Shown here in pieces: positions 18,156-27,382 of a stretch of DNA of 64,000 nt; position 1 is the first letter of the stretch, and each line of letters starts with the position of its first letter. This DNA comes from Halomontanus rarus. Lineage in GTDB: Archaea; Halobacteriota; Halobacteria; Halobacteriales; Natrialbaceae. A model generated the notes under the pieces. It was not told the DNA's origin. It saw only the letters and a list, made by a program, of their open reading frames with translations, and made no database searches. The stretch lies in assembly GCF_017357405.1 (NCBI RefSeq), contig NZ_CP071597.1:2728001-2792000 (forward strand), in the 5' to 3' direction. The translations under genes were made by a program, and so were the position numbers.

Positions 18156-18874
18156 TGGCGACCGCTCGGCGCTCCAAATTCGGAACACTGCTCGTGGCCG
18201 TCGCGCTCGTCGCGCTCGTCGGAACGGTCTCGATGCTCCTCGCTCCGCAGGTCGTTCCCGAGGAGATCGGAGACTTGCTGATCGAGACGTCCGAATCGAT
18301 CGACACCGAGCGGGCGGCGACGGTCGTCGCCGTCGTCGTCACGCTGTGTGCGCTCGTCTATCTCCGCGGTGACTCGTCGACAGCCGATCACGAGCCGCTC
18401 GTCGAAACCCCGCCGGAGGAGGCGACGCGGCCGGTCGCCGTCGTCGGCGCGGCGTTCGACGCGCGTCTCGCGGACGCGCTCGAGGCGATCGAACGCGGCG
18501 ACCGGTCCGCCTCGGAGACGGGCCTCGAGACGACGCTCGAAGACGCCGTCTGCGAGGCGCTCCGGTTGCAGCGAGGCTGTTCGCGCGACCGGGCGCGCTC
18601 GATACTCGAGTCGGGTGAGTGGACCGACGACGGGGTCGCCGCGGCGTTTCTCGCGGCCGACGCGGTCGACTTCCCGCTCCGGTTCCGAATCCTCCGCTGG
18701 CTTCGGCCGGAGCTGGCCGCCGAGCGAGCGGTCGACCGGACGGTGGCTGAACTCGAACTGGCTCTCGAGGGCGTTTCGGCCGTCGGGCACGTGGGTCCTG
18801 GGGTCGAGGCAGTCTCCGACGACGACGACGCGCGAGCCCGCACGGACTCCTCGGGGCCCGGAGGTGACCGATGA
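18155..18874 (+). CDS. Two-helix membrane protein of the transglutaminase operon (DUF7269-like)
   Basis: A 239-residue protein with helices at about residues 8-30 and 55-70, then a cytoplasmic helical domain (VCEALRLQRGCSRDRARSIL ... AFLAADAVDFPLRFRILRWL) and a disordered acidic end. Its ATG overlaps the TAA of the transglutaminase gene (TAATG), and its own end overlaps the DUF58 gene by 4 bp, so it is translationally coupled to both. I recall the family as DUF7269; the number is from memory. Probable role: assembly partner of the DUF58 protein. Confidence 0.75.
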   Translation: MATARRSKFGTLLVAVALVALVGTVSMLLAPQVVPEEIGDLLIETSESIDTERAATVVAVVVTLCALVYLRGDSSTADHEPLVETPPEEATRPVAVVGAAFDARLADALEAIERGDRSASETGLETTLEDAVCEALRLQRGCSRDRARSILESGEWTDDGVAAAFLAADAVDFPLRFRILRWLRPELAAERAVDRTVAELELALEGVSAVGHVGPGVEAVSDDDDARARTDSSGPGGDR

Positions 18875-20169
18875 CGTTTCGCCGCGTCACGCGGTGGCGA
18901 CCCGCCCTCGGGGTCACGCTCGCGCTCGCCGGCGTCGCGCTCTGGCGCGGGACTCCCGAGTTACTGGTCGCGGCGATGGTGCCGGTCGCGTACGTCGCCT
19001 ACAGCGCGGCGACCAGCGCCGTCCCGGTCGACGACGTGCTCACCGTCGAGCGAACGGTCGACCGCGAGCGTCCGTTTCCGGGCGAACGGGTGTCGGTCAC
19101 GCTGACGCTGACGAACACCGGGTCGACGCCGCTGCCGGACGTCCGGATCGTCGACGGCGTTCCCGACGACCTCCCGGTCGCCGACGGCTCGCCGCGAGCG
19201 TCGACCGCGATCCGCGCCGGAGGATCGGCGATGATCCGATACTCGGTGACCGCCCGCCGCGGCGACCACGAGTTCGATCCAGTGCGAGTTCGGACCCGCA
19301 GCACGAGCGCCTCGAGTTGGTACACGACCGACCTGATCGCGAGTGGGATCGCGGAACTCTCGTCGACGATTCCGGTCGGCGAGTGGCCCCTCGGCGAGCG
19401 GACGATCCGGTTCACCGGACAGCTGCCGACCGACTCCGGCGGCGACGGCCTCGAGTTTCACACGACCCGGAGCTACCAGCCGGGCGATCCGATCGGGCGG
19501 ATCAACTGGCGGCGGTACGCCAAAGAGGGGGAGCTGACGACGATCGATTACCGGGAGAACGAGGCGGCCAAGACCGTCGTTCTCGTCGACGCCCGGTCGG
19601 GGAACCACGTCGCGCGCGCCGCGGACGAACCCACGGCGACGGAACTATCGGTCTACGCCGCGATCCGGGCGCTCGGCGGCCTGCTGTCGTCCCGACAGCA
19701 CGTCGGCCTCGCGGCGATCGGTATCGACGACCCGACGACCGGGATCGATCCGGCCTGGGTCCCCCCGGGGGCCGGTCCGGAGACGAGACGACGCGCGCTC
19801 GCCGTCCTCGATCGGATCGCCGCAGCCGCCTCGCCCGCCAGCGACGTGACCTCGCGTTCGAACGCCGGCGACGACCTCCGTCGCCTCGAGGCGTCGATCG
19901 ACTCGAACGCGCAGGTGCTCGTCGTGAGCCCCGTCCTCGATTCGTATCCGCGGCGGCTCGTCGAACGGCTTCGCGCCCGCGGCCACGCCGTCACCGTCTT
20001 CTCGCCGAACGTCACGGACGGCGAGACGCCCGGAACGACGATCGCCGCCCTCGAGCGGACGGGGGCGATCCGCGAACTCCGCGAGACCGGCGCGACGGTC
20101 GTCGACTGGGACGTCACCGAGCCGATCGAACTGGCGTTGAATCGAGCGTTCGATCCCCTGCCCGCGTAA
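18871..20169 (+). CDS. DUF58 domain protein
   Basis: A 432-residue protein with two N-terminal helices, an extracytoplasmic CARDB-like beta domain (VSVTLTLTNTGSTPLPDVRIVD) and the DUF58 motif YQPGDPIGRINWRRYAK near residue 204, followed by a vWA-like fold (KTVVLVDARSG). DUF58 proteins usually pair with MoxR AAA ATPases in envelope or complex-maturation loci; here the MoxR gene is at the far end of the locus on the other strand. Start overlaps the previous stop by 4 bp (ATGA). Confidence 0.92.
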   Translation: MTFRRVTRWRPALGVTLALAGVALWRGTPELLVAAMVPVAYVAYSAATSAVPVDDVLTVERTVDRERPFPGERVSVTLTLTNTGSTPLPDVRIVDGVPDDLPVADGSPRASTAIRAGGSAMIRYSVTARRGDHEFDPVRVRTRSTSASSWYTTDLIASGIAELSSTIPVGEWPLGERTIRFTGQLPTDSGGDGLEFHTTRSYQPGDPIGRINWRRYAKEGELTTIDYRENEAAKTVVLVDARSGNHVARAADEPTATELSVYAAIRALGGLLSSRQHVGLAAIGIDDPTTGIDPAWVPPGAGPETRRRALAVLDRIAAAASPASDVTSRSNAGDDLRRLEASIDSNAQVLVVSPVLDSYPRRLVERLRARGHAVTVFSPNVTDGETPGTTIAALERTGAIRELRETGATVVDWDVTEPIELALNRAFDPLPA

Positions 20170-20175
20170 TTACCC

Positions 20176-21738
20176 ATGTCCACACCGTTCACTACACTCG
20201 TCCGAACGATCGACGCGACGGTCGGCCTCCCCGAAGAGGCGCCCCGAGTCCCGCCCGCAACCGCCGTGCTCGCCGGAACGATCGCGCTCGTGACTCTGGT
20301 CGGCGTCGGGGTCGCCGTCGACGCCGTCTTCGACGTCGCGGTCGGGTTCGGCCTCGGGCTCGTCCTCGCACTTTCAATCGCGCTCGCGGCGAGCGATCGA
20401 CCGGTCGCGATCGCGGCGGGGACCGGACTCCTGCTGGTCGCCGCCCCGCTTTCCGTCTACGCGCCGGTGTACCGCTTTTTCGGCCTCGGTCACCCGGTCT
20501 CGAGTCTGGTGCTCGTCTGTGCCGGCCTCGTCGGGTACGGCGTCGCTCGGTTCCGGCTCGACGCGTTCGGGACCCGGGCGGGATACGTCGCGCTCGGACA
20601 GCTGTTCGGCGCGGTCGCGGTCGCCTCGTTCGGCGCCGTCGGACTGGTCGTCGTCCGCGTGGAGACGCTGTCGGCCGTCGCCGGTGAGACCGTGCCGTCG
20701 GTCGGCGATGCCGTCGACGCCCTGCTCACGCCGTCGCCCTCGGCGGTGGCGCTCGTCGAGTTCTGCGTCCTGCTCGCGCTCGCCGCGGTCGCCGTCTGGT
20801 TGGCCCTCGCCACCCTCCCGATCGTCCAGCTCGCCCCCCGCCGTCACGAGGCGACCGTCCGGCGGGTCGTCGACGCCGTTACCGACGTCCTCGGGGTCGT
20901 GATCGCACTCTGTGCGGTTTCGTTCGTGCTCTCGCTGGCCGCCACGGCGGGCGCGAACCGTCTCGAGACGGTCTACTACGATCTCTCGCCGACGCTGCAC
21001 GCGGTGCTCTCGACGGTCGCCGAGTCCGCGGTTCTACGGCTCCTGCTGGTGCAGTTACTCGTCGTCAGCGTCGTCCTCGCGGGCGCCGTCGCGCTCCTGA
21101 AGGTCGTCGGAACGCGACGACTCGGCGACGCGCCGAGCCGGGTCGCACCGGCGGTTCTGTGGGGGCTCCTGCTGGTCGTCGGAATCGCCGTCGCCGCACC
21201 GTCGGTTCTCGAGTCGGCGGTGGGCACGCTGGACCCGGCCCAGGAACGGGTGGTTGCCGGCGCGCTCGAGGAGTTCGGACCGCGAGTCGTCGGACTACTG
21301 ATCGCCGTCGTCGGTCTCTGGATCGCCGGCGTCGTCCTGCTCGCGATTCCGGCGGCGGGCTGGCTGGGGTTCGTCCCCGAACGCACCGCCGGCGTTCGGC
21401 TGGTGACGAGCGGGACGGCCCTCGCGACCGTCGCCGGTGCGATCGCCGGGCTCGGAACGACGTTCTTGGTGGGCGGAATCGTCGCGGCGATGGTGATCTG
21501 GGACGTCGGCGAGTTCGGGCTGGGGCTCTCCGAAGAACTGGGTCGGGACGCGCCGACGCGCCACGGCGAACTCGTCCACGGCGCCGCCAGCGTCGTCGTC
21601 GGCGGCCTGCTGTTCGCGGGGACGGTCGCGACCGCCGGGTTCCTCGCGGGGACCGCGCTCGAGGGGGCGCTCGTCCTTCCGGGGCTCGTGTTCGCGACGG
21701 TCGCGGCGGTCGCGTTGACGCTCGTGATCAGGGGCTGA
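20176..21738 (+). CDS. Polytopic membrane protein of the transglutaminase/DUF58 operon (DUF7519-like)
   Basis: A 520-residue protein with about twelve to fourteen helices and hardly any soluble domain. It follows the DUF58 gene by 6 bp and ends the operon. No catalytic motif is visible. Given that the transglutaminase here lacks the multi-helix N-terminus of TgpA, this protein may supply that membrane part in trans; this is inference from context. The DUF number is recalled, not checked. It is convergent with the MoxR gene, 12 bp between stops. Confidence 0.75.
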   Translation: MSTPFTTLVRTIDATVGLPEEAPRVPPATAVLAGTIALVTLVGVGVAVDAVFDVAVGFGLGLVLALSIALAASDRPVAIAAGTGLLLVAAPLSVYAPVYRFFGLGHPVSSLVLVCAGLVGYGVARFRLDAFGTRAGYVALGQLFGAVAVASFGAVGLVVVRVETLSAVAGETVPSVGDAVDALLTPSPSAVALVEFCVLLALAAVAVWLALATLPIVQLAPRRHEATVRRVVDAVTDVLGVVIALCAVSFVLSLAATAGANRLETVYYDLSPTLHAVLSTVAESAVLRLLLVQLLVVSVVLAGAVALLKVVGTRRLGDAPSRVAPAVLWGLLLVVGIAVAAPSVLESAVGTLDPAQERVVAGALEEFGPRVVGLLIAVVGLWIAGVVLLAIPAAGWLGFVPERTAGVRLVTSGTALATVAGAIAGLGTTFLVGGIVAAMVIWDVGEFGLGLSEELGRDAPTRHGELVHGAASVVVGGLLFAGTVATAGFLAGTALEGALVLPGLVFATVAAVALTLVIRG

Positions 21739-21750
21739 GCGGAGACCCCG

Positions 21751-22722
21751 CTAGACGGTTTCCATCGCCGGCACGGTCGTCCCCTCGAGAATCGCCTCGA
21801 CTACGTCCTCTTTCGTCGTTCCGTCGACGTTCGCTCTCGCGGTCGTGACGAGTCGGTGGGTCATCACCGGCCGCGCGACCGCCTTCACGTCGTCCGGCGC
21901 GACGTACCCCCGCCCGCGGATCACGGCGCGGGCGCGGGAGGCCTCGAGCAGTCGCTGGACCCCTCGCGGCGAGACGCCGGCGGCGACCGCATCGTGCTCG
22001 CGGGTGGCGCGGCCGAGGTCGATCATGTAGTCTTTGAGTTTCCCGTCGACGGTGACGAACTCCGGGACCTGCTGGAGGTCGGCGACGGTCCGCCCGTCGA
22101 CGACCCGCTCGACCGTCGGCGACGCGGTCAGCCGGTCGGTCCGCCGGTCGAGCAACTCGCGCTCGCCGTCGCCGTCCGGATACCCCATCTCCGTCTTGAC
22201 GATGAACCGGTCGCGCTGGGCCTCCGGAAGCTCGAAGGTCCCCTCCTGTTCGACGGGGTTCTGGGTCGCGATGACGAAGAACGGATCGGGTAACTGGCGG
22301 ATCTCGCCGTCGACGCTGACCTGCTTCTCCTCCATCGCCTCGAGCAGCGCGGCTTGCGTCTTCGGCGGCGCGCGGTTGATCTCGTCGGCGAGGACGACGT
22401 TCGCGAAGATCGGCCCCTCGTTGAACTGGAACTCGTGGGTATCCTCGTTGTAGACGTGCGAACCTGTGATGTCCGAGGGGAGCAAGTCGGGTGTGAACTG
22501 GATCCGGTTGAACTCGAGGCCGAGCGCCTGCGCCAGACATCGGGACGTGAGCGTCTTCCCGGTCCCGGGAACGTCCTCGAGGAGGACGTGGCCGCCGGCG
22601 AGGGTACCGGTCAGGACGGTCTCGAGGAACTCGCGGTTCGTGATGACGGCGCCGCTGATCGACTCGAGGACGTCGTCGCAGGTGGCCGCCGCGTCGGCGA
22701 CGGAAATCGGAGCTGTCGACAT
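21751..22722 (-). CDS. MoxR-family AAA+ ATPase
   Basis: A 323-residue AAA_3 ATPase: Walker A EDVPGTGKTLTSRC (near residue 54), Walker B VVLADEINRAPPKTQ (near 118), sensor 1 FFVIATQNPVEQEGTFELPE, and the C-terminal lid with SPRGVQRLLEASRARA. MoxR proteins act as chaperones that mature complexes with vWA/DUF58 partners. It faces the DUF58/transglutaminase operon rather than leading it, so the partners are under separate promoters. Start MSTAPISVADAAATCDDVLE at 22722 fits the family. Confidence 0.95.
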   Translation of the reverse strand: MSTAPISVADAAATCDDVLESISGAVITNREFLETVLTGTLAGGHVLLEDVPGTGKTLTSRCLAQALGLEFNRIQFTPDLLPSDITGSHVYNEDTHEFQFNEGPIFANVVLADEINRAPPKTQAALLEAMEEKQVSVDGEIRQLPDPFFVIATQNPVEQEGTFELPEAQRDRFIVKTEMGYPDGDGERELLDRRTDRLTASPTVERVVDGRTVADLQQVPEFVTVDGKLKDYMIDLGRATREHDAVAAGVSPRGVQRLLEASRARAVIRGRGYVAPDDVKAVARPVMTHRLVTTARANVDGTTKEDVVEAILEGTTVPAMETV

Positions 22723-22869
22723 CTGTTGGCCTCCTGTTTCGATTCGAGAGACGTATGTGTAGTGGTAGGTGGGTCACAGTCGGCATCGCGCACTCTCTTC
22801 GAGATGTGCGGCTCTCTCGATGGGTACCGGTCCCCGCCGAATACGTATCGGACCGTTTCGGGACGGTTC

Positions 22870-23520
22870 TCACGGACGAGGTCGGTCGACGGTGATCCCG
22901 TCCGCACCCGCCTTCCGGGCCGCCTCGACGGCCGCCGGATTCGTCTCCGCACCCCACGCGTACACGTCGAGACCGGCCGCTCGAGCGCGCTCGACGACGT
23001 TCGTCTCCGCGCAGGTCCGCCAGTGGGGGTGGACGTTCGAACACCCGAGAGCGCGCGCGAGCCCGACGTTCTCGCCGGGATTGCCCTCGAAGAGGTACCC
23101 CGTCGGCACGTCCCCGTCCTGAACCTCCCGAAGGGACGCGGTCTCGAACGACGAGAGACGGGCGTTCGGAACGGTCCCGAGGCGCGCGAGGACGTCGACG
23201 CCGAGCCCGCGTTCCTTCAGTTCGACCTGCAGCCCCAGGGCGTTCGGAACGGCCGAGACGATCTCCTCGAGCGTCGGAATCCGTTCGCCGCTTCCCTGAA
23301 CGTCCAGTGCGCGTAGCTCTGCGAGTGTGTGATCTGCGACCCGGCCGGAGCCGTCGGTCACTCGATCGACGGTCGCGTCGTGTACGCAGACGAGCTCCCC
23401 CGACGCGCAACGTCGGACGTCGACCTCGACCGCCGGCAGGCGCTCGGCGGCGTCTCGAACCGCCCGAACCGTATTCTCCGGGTTGACAGCACCGCAGCCG
23501 CGATGTGCGATCAGTTCCAT
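22870..23520 (-). CDS. Glycerophosphodiester phosphodiesterase
   Basis: A 216-residue GDPD of the TIM-barrel family that hydrolyses glycerophosphodiesters to glycerol-3-phosphate and an alcohol. Catalytic motifs: HRGCGAVNPENT (His-Arg and Glu) at the start, EVDVRR (metal-binding Glu/Asp), VCVHDATVDR (second His), and VELKERG. Start chosen at ATG 23520 (MELIAHRG), directly on the first strand; the 9 residues upstream are not family-like. No signal peptide, so intracellular. Length is at the short end for GDPDs. Confidence 0.9.
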   Translation of the reverse strand: MELIAHRGCGAVNPENTVRAVRDAAERLPAVEVDVRRCASGELVCVHDATVDRVTDGSGRVADHTLAELRALDVQGSGERIPTLEEIVSAVPNALGLQVELKERGLGVDVLARLGTVPNARLSSFETASLREVQDGDVPTGYLFEGNPGENVGLARALGCSNVHPHWRTCAETNVVERARAAGLDVYAWGAETNPAAVEAARKAGADGITVDRPRP

Positions 23521-23752
23521 TCGTCGGCTACACGGAGGCCATTTCAAAAAACGTTCGTGCGGAACACTCGGCGGCTCGCCCTACACCGGTCGTCTTCCGG
23601 TCCGGATCAGTCTGTTCGCGTCGACTGACGAGAATTCGGTGAAAGTGACCGGTAATCGACGTGACCTGTTGTGAGAACTGGCAGTCTCCGAGGCTGGCAG
23701 TACATGTCTGTTGAATAAATTGTTAAGTTTTAGATCGTCCATACACCAGAGT

Positions 23753-25015
23753 ATGGGAGAGATTAACAGCCATGCTGATCGGCGTACCGTTCTTCGAGGC
23801 ATCGGCGCTGGTGCCGTCGGATTGACAGGGTTCGGAAGCCTCGGGACGGCGTCCGCACAGGATTCCATCACCGTCACCGGCGTCTGGACCGGCGGTGAGC
23901 AGGAGGACTTCCTCGCCGTCGTCGACTACGTCGAGGGCGAAACGGACCTCGAGATCAGCTACGAACCGCGGGACACCGAAGCCATCCTGACGGGAACCCT
24001 GATCGACTACGAGGCGGGCGTCGCGACCGCCGACGTCGTCGTGATCCCGTCACCGGCACGCATACAGTCGGACGCGGAACGCGGCCACCTGGCATCGCTC
24101 GGCGACACCTGGGATCCCGAGGCGTTCGCGCCGGATCCGGACCAGGTACTCTTCGAGGACGAGATCTACGCGGCCCCCTTCAAGATGGACCTCAAGCCGG
24201 GATTCTGGTATCGACCGTCGTTCTTCGAGGAACACGACCTCGAGGAGCCCGAGGACTACGACGGGTTCCTCGACCTCCTCGCGGAGATCGACGGGATCGA
24301 GGGCGTCGAGGCGCCGCTGGCCTCGGGCAACGGGGTCGGCTGGCCGCTCAGCGACCTGACGGAGGCGTTCATCCTCCGGCAGGAGGACGGCCAGGAACTT
24401 CAGCCGGCGCTCATCGAGGGCGAGGCCGCGTTCACCGACGAGCGCGTCCGTCAGGCGTTCGAGGAACTCCAGCAACTCCACCAGGAAGGGTACTTCAGCG
24501 AACTCCGCGACTTCGGCGTCCAGTACGAGTTCTTCTGGGAGAACCAGACCCCGCTGTACTTCATGGGTTCGTGGACCCCGGGATTCGAAGCGATCCAGGA
24601 CCCCGAGGACCTCGACTTCTTCATGCTCCCGGGAACGGAGTCGATGGTCGCCGCCGAAAACTGGTTCACCGTGCCGGCGTACTCGGACGCCGTCGACGCC
24701 GCCCGGACGGCCGTCGAAGCGTTCGTCTCGGCCGACGGCCAGCAGGTCTGGGCCGAGCGCGGCGGATTCGTCGCCTCGAACCTCGAGGTCCCCGAGGAAG
24801 CCTACGACCTAGAGGTCATGCGCGAGCTGACGGCACTGTCGGGCGAGGTGGAACTCGTCCCCGACCTCGACGACACGATCGGCGACCCGTTCCAGTCCGA
24901 ATTCTGGTCGCAGCTCACCGGCTTCTGGGCGGAGTCCGACCAGGACATCGATTCGATGCTCGAGTCGCTCGACGGCGCGTTACAGGAGACCGTCGCCGAC
25001 GGGAACGAGGGGTAA
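23753..25015 (+). CDS. Sugar-type ABC transporter substrate-binding protein, Tat-exported
   Basis: A 420-residue family-1 extracellular solute-binding protein. ATG 23753 gives a clear Tat signal (R10-R11, DRRTVLRGIG, cleavage after TASA); a TTG 42 bp upstream is less likely. The binding fold is recognisable from TGVWTGGEQEDFLAVVDYVE through AAPFKMDLKPGFWYRPSFFEE to the Trp-rich C-terminus. No lipobox Cys follows the signal, so anchoring is unclear. Ligand is probably an oligosaccharide or glycoside. It is on the plus strand and convergent with its likely permease and ATPase genes. Confidence 0.9.
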   Translation: MGEINSHADRRTVLRGIGAGAVGLTGFGSLGTASAQDSITVTGVWTGGEQEDFLAVVDYVEGETDLEISYEPRDTEAILTGTLIDYEAGVATADVVVIPSPARIQSDAERGHLASLGDTWDPEAFAPDPDQVLFEDEIYAAPFKMDLKPGFWYRPSFFEEHDLEEPEDYDGFLDLLAEIDGIEGVEAPLASGNGVGWPLSDLTEAFILRQEDGQELQPALIEGEAAFTDERVRQAFEELQQLHQEGYFSELRDFGVQYEFFWENQTPLYFMGSWTPGFEAIQDPEDLDFFMLPGTESMVAAENWFTVPAYSDAVDAARTAVEAFVSADGQQVWAERGGFVASNLEVPEEAYDLEVMRELTALSGEVELVPDLDDTIGDPFQSEFWSQLTGFWAESDQDIDSMLESLDGALQETVADGNEG

Positions 25016-25016
25016 C

Positions 25017-25313
25017 GTGGCGGGGAGTCGGGGTGCCGGTCGCGACGGTGTCGTCGACTCCCTGCTCGTCGTCGGACAGGAGTTGCGACGGCGCAACGCC
25101 AGTACCGTCGCGATCGACGTCCTGTACGTGTTCACGACGGCGTTCCTCGCCACGCTGGCACTGCGCGGATTCTGGCCAGCGGTGATCGCGGGGCTCCCCC
25201 TCGTGACATTCCTCTATTTCGCCTGGAAGTCCTCGAGAATCTTCTTCCTCGCGAATTTCGCGGTGATCGCGCTGACCGTCGCCGCGACCGAGGCGGACCT
25301 CCTGCCGTTTTGA
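25017..25313 (+). CDS. Small membrane protein next to the sugar-binding protein
   Basis: A 98-residue protein beginning at GTG 25017, one base after the binding-protein stop, so almost surely cotranslated with it. It has three hydrophobic helices (about residues 33-50, 53-68, 73-93) and a polar start. No family recognised. The tight coupling suggests it serves the transporter, for instance as membrane anchor for the binding protein, which lacks a lipobox; this is inference. Confidence 0.65.
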   Translation: MAGSRGAGRDGVVDSLLVVGQELRRRNASTVAIDVLYVFTTAFLATLALRGFWPAVIAGLPLVTFLYFAWKSSRIFFLANFAVIALTVAATEADLLPF

Positions 25314-25344
25314 GCGGTGCCGGCGGTTCCGCTCTCGTCGCCCC

Positions 25345-25380
25345 GTCGGCGTCGGCATCGGCATCAGCATCGGCATCGGT
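25345..25380. repeat. GGCATC hexamer repeat
   Basis: Six imperfect GGC(A/G)TC units in tandem in the gap between the convergent transporter genes. It may act in transcript ending for both strands, but no stem-loop is evident. Confidence 0.7.
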
Positions 25381-25435
25381 CTCGAACCGGCGAGAGCGCG
25401 GGCGCTTCGCTGGCGTCGTCGGACCGAAACCGGGT

Positions 25436-26410
25436 TCAGTCCGCGACGGCGGCGACCATCCCCCGCTTGTAGTACCGCTCGAGGAGGAGAAACAGGATCA
25501 CGGGCGCGGCCATCGTCAGCACCGACCCGGCTGCCATGAGTCCCCACTCCACCTGAATGCGCCCTCGCATCAGCGGCAGGACCTGCGGAGCGAGGTAGAG
25601 TTCGGGTGACCGCATGAACACGAGCGGGAAGAAGAAGGCGTTCCAGACCCAGGTGAACTGAATGACCGCCACGGAGACGAGCGCCGGCGTCGAGAGCGGC
25701 AGGATGATCGTCCGGAAGATCTGGTAGCGCGACGCGCCGTCGATGCGCGCGGCCTCCTCGAGTTCCTTCGGGATGCCCAGCAGGTAGTTTCGCAGGAACA
25801 GAACCACCCAGCCGAGTCCCCAGCCGATGTGGACCAGAATCAACCCCATGTAGGTGTCGAACAGCCCGATCTCGCGGAGAGTGTTGTAGTTGCCCATCGC
25901 CACCAGCTCGGGCGGGGCTGCCATCACCAGCAGGATCAGGAAGAACAGCGTCGTCTTCAGCGGAAACTCGAACTTGGCGAACGGGTACGCCGCCATCGCA
26001 CCCAGCAGCATCACGACCAGTACCGAGGGGACCGTGACGATCAGGGTGTTGAACAGCGCCCGTCCCATCGGCGCCGTCTGGTACGACCACGCTCGGCGGT
26101 AGTTCTCGAGGGTGACGGTCATCCCCTCGAGGTGCCACCAGCCCTGGATGATCTCCCCGAGGGGTCGAAACGACGCCATGAACAGTCCGACGAACGGGAC
26201 GATCCAGAGGACCGCGACCGCGATCGCGACTCCGTACTTGAGGACCCGCCACGCGGTCGGAGTGGCGGCGACGATCCGCGTTCGCCAGTCGAGCTCCTTC
26301 GACGGCGCAACGTCCGGTATCTCGTCGACGGGCGTGTATCGCTGGCCACCCGTTTCCGCTCTCGTTTCGGCGCTCGGTTCGGTCGGTGTGAATGGATTGT
26401 CTTCAGTCAT
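25436..26410 (-). CDS. Sugar ABC transporter permease (MalG type)
   Basis: A 324-residue inner-membrane permease with six helices after a ~50-residue cytoplasmic Thr/Glu-rich start. The EAA loop that docks the ATPase reads EEAARIDGASRYQIFRTIILP near residue 236. The C-terminal YYKRGMVAAVAD is typical of MalG. It is the last gene of the order ATPase, MalF-type, MalG-type, 6 bp downstream of the MalF-type stop. Confidence 0.95.
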   Translation of the reverse strand: MTEDNPFTPTEPSAETRAETGGQRYTPVDEIPDVAPSKELDWRTRIVAATPTAWRVLKYGVAIAVAVLWIVPFVGLFMASFRPLGEIIQGWWHLEGMTVTLENYRRAWSYQTAPMGRALFNTLIVTVPSVLVVMLLGAMAAYPFAKFEFPLKTTLFFLILLVMAAPPELVAMGNYNTLREIGLFDTYMGLILVHIGWGLGWVVLFLRNYLLGIPKELEEAARIDGASRYQIFRTIILPLSTPALVSVAVIQFTWVWNAFFFPLVFMRSPELYLAPQVLPLMRGRIQVEWGLMAAGSVLTMAAPVILFLLLERYYKRGMVAAVAD

Positions 26411-26416
26411 ATCTGA

Positions 26417-27382
26417 TCAGTTCATTCGGGCGATGTACGCGGCGAGCGGGGCGACGATCAGTAACTGGACCAGCGCCACCACCATGGCCTTCCCGTAATC
26501 GATCGGCGGTTCGAACGCGGCTCTGTACACCTCGATCCCGAGCACCGAGTACGAGTGGTTCGGCCCGCCCGCGGTGCCGCCGGCCGCGTAGACGATGTCG
26601 AAGACCCGCATGACCCAGATGATCCCCATGATGACGACGACGGCCGTCACGGGCTTGACCAGTGGCCAGATAATGTCTCTGAACCGCCGGTACGGGCCGG
26701 CACCGTCGACTTTGGCCGACTCGATGAGGGAGGGATCGATCGCCGACAGCGCCGAGCTGTACAGCAGCATGTTGAACCCCGTCTGGACCCAGATCCCGCC
26801 CGCGACGAGGGCGTAGATCGCCACCTGCGGCGACTGCGTCCAGTTGCGGACGAGCTGTCCCTGCCCAACCACTCTGAGCAATTCGTTGAAGACTCCAGCC
26901 TGCGGATCGTAGACGAACAGGAGGACGAGGCCGATGACGATCGTCGGGACGGTGAACCCAAGAAAGACCATCGATCGGAGGATCCGCCGCCCTCGCAGGT
27001 CGGCGAACAGCAACGCCATTCCGAGCCCCAGCAGGGTGCTGATGGGGACGTGGAGAACCACCCAGAGGAGGTTCTGCGTGAGCGCACCCATCGGGAATCG
27101 ATACTGTCGAATGTTCTCCCAGTGGACAATGAGCGGGTCCCTGAACGTCCGAAACCAGTTGTCCAAGCCGACGAAGCTCTGCATCGTGAAGGCGTCCCAC
27201 GAGAAGAAACTCCCGACCGCCGAGTAGACGATGGGGCCGACGGAAAAGATCCCGAAGAGGGTCATGCCGGGCACCAGAAACACCGCGAGGGCGATCGCCT
27301 TCTCGCGGTCGAACGCCGGATCTCCCGTCGAATCGTGACCGCCCTCGAGGCCGTCGATGTGATCTCGTAAGCTCATGGTCAC
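26417..27382 (-). CDS. Sugar ABC transporter permease (MalF type)
   Basis: A 321-residue permease with six helices. The EAA-type loop reads IESAKVDGAGPYRRFRDIIWP near residue 223, the docking site for the ATPase. Its start overlaps the ATPase stop by 4 bp. With the MalG-type partner it forms the channel for the sugar delivered by the binding protein at 23.7 kb, inferred from proximity. Confidence 0.95.
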   Translation of the reverse strand: MTMSLRDHIDGLEGGHDSTGDPAFDREKAIALAVFLVPGMTLFGIFSVGPIVYSAVGSFFSWDAFTMQSFVGLDNWFRTFRDPLIVHWENIRQYRFPMGALTQNLLWVVLHVPISTLLGLGMALLFADLRGRRILRSMVFLGFTVPTIVIGLVLLFVYDPQAGVFNELLRVVGQGQLVRNWTQSPQVAIYALVAGGIWVQTGFNMLLYSSALSAIDPSLIESAKVDGAGPYRRFRDIIWPLVKPVTAVVVIMGIIWVMRVFDIVYAAGGTAGGPNHSYSVLGIEVYRAAFEPPIDYGKAMVVALVQLLIVAPLAAYIARMN

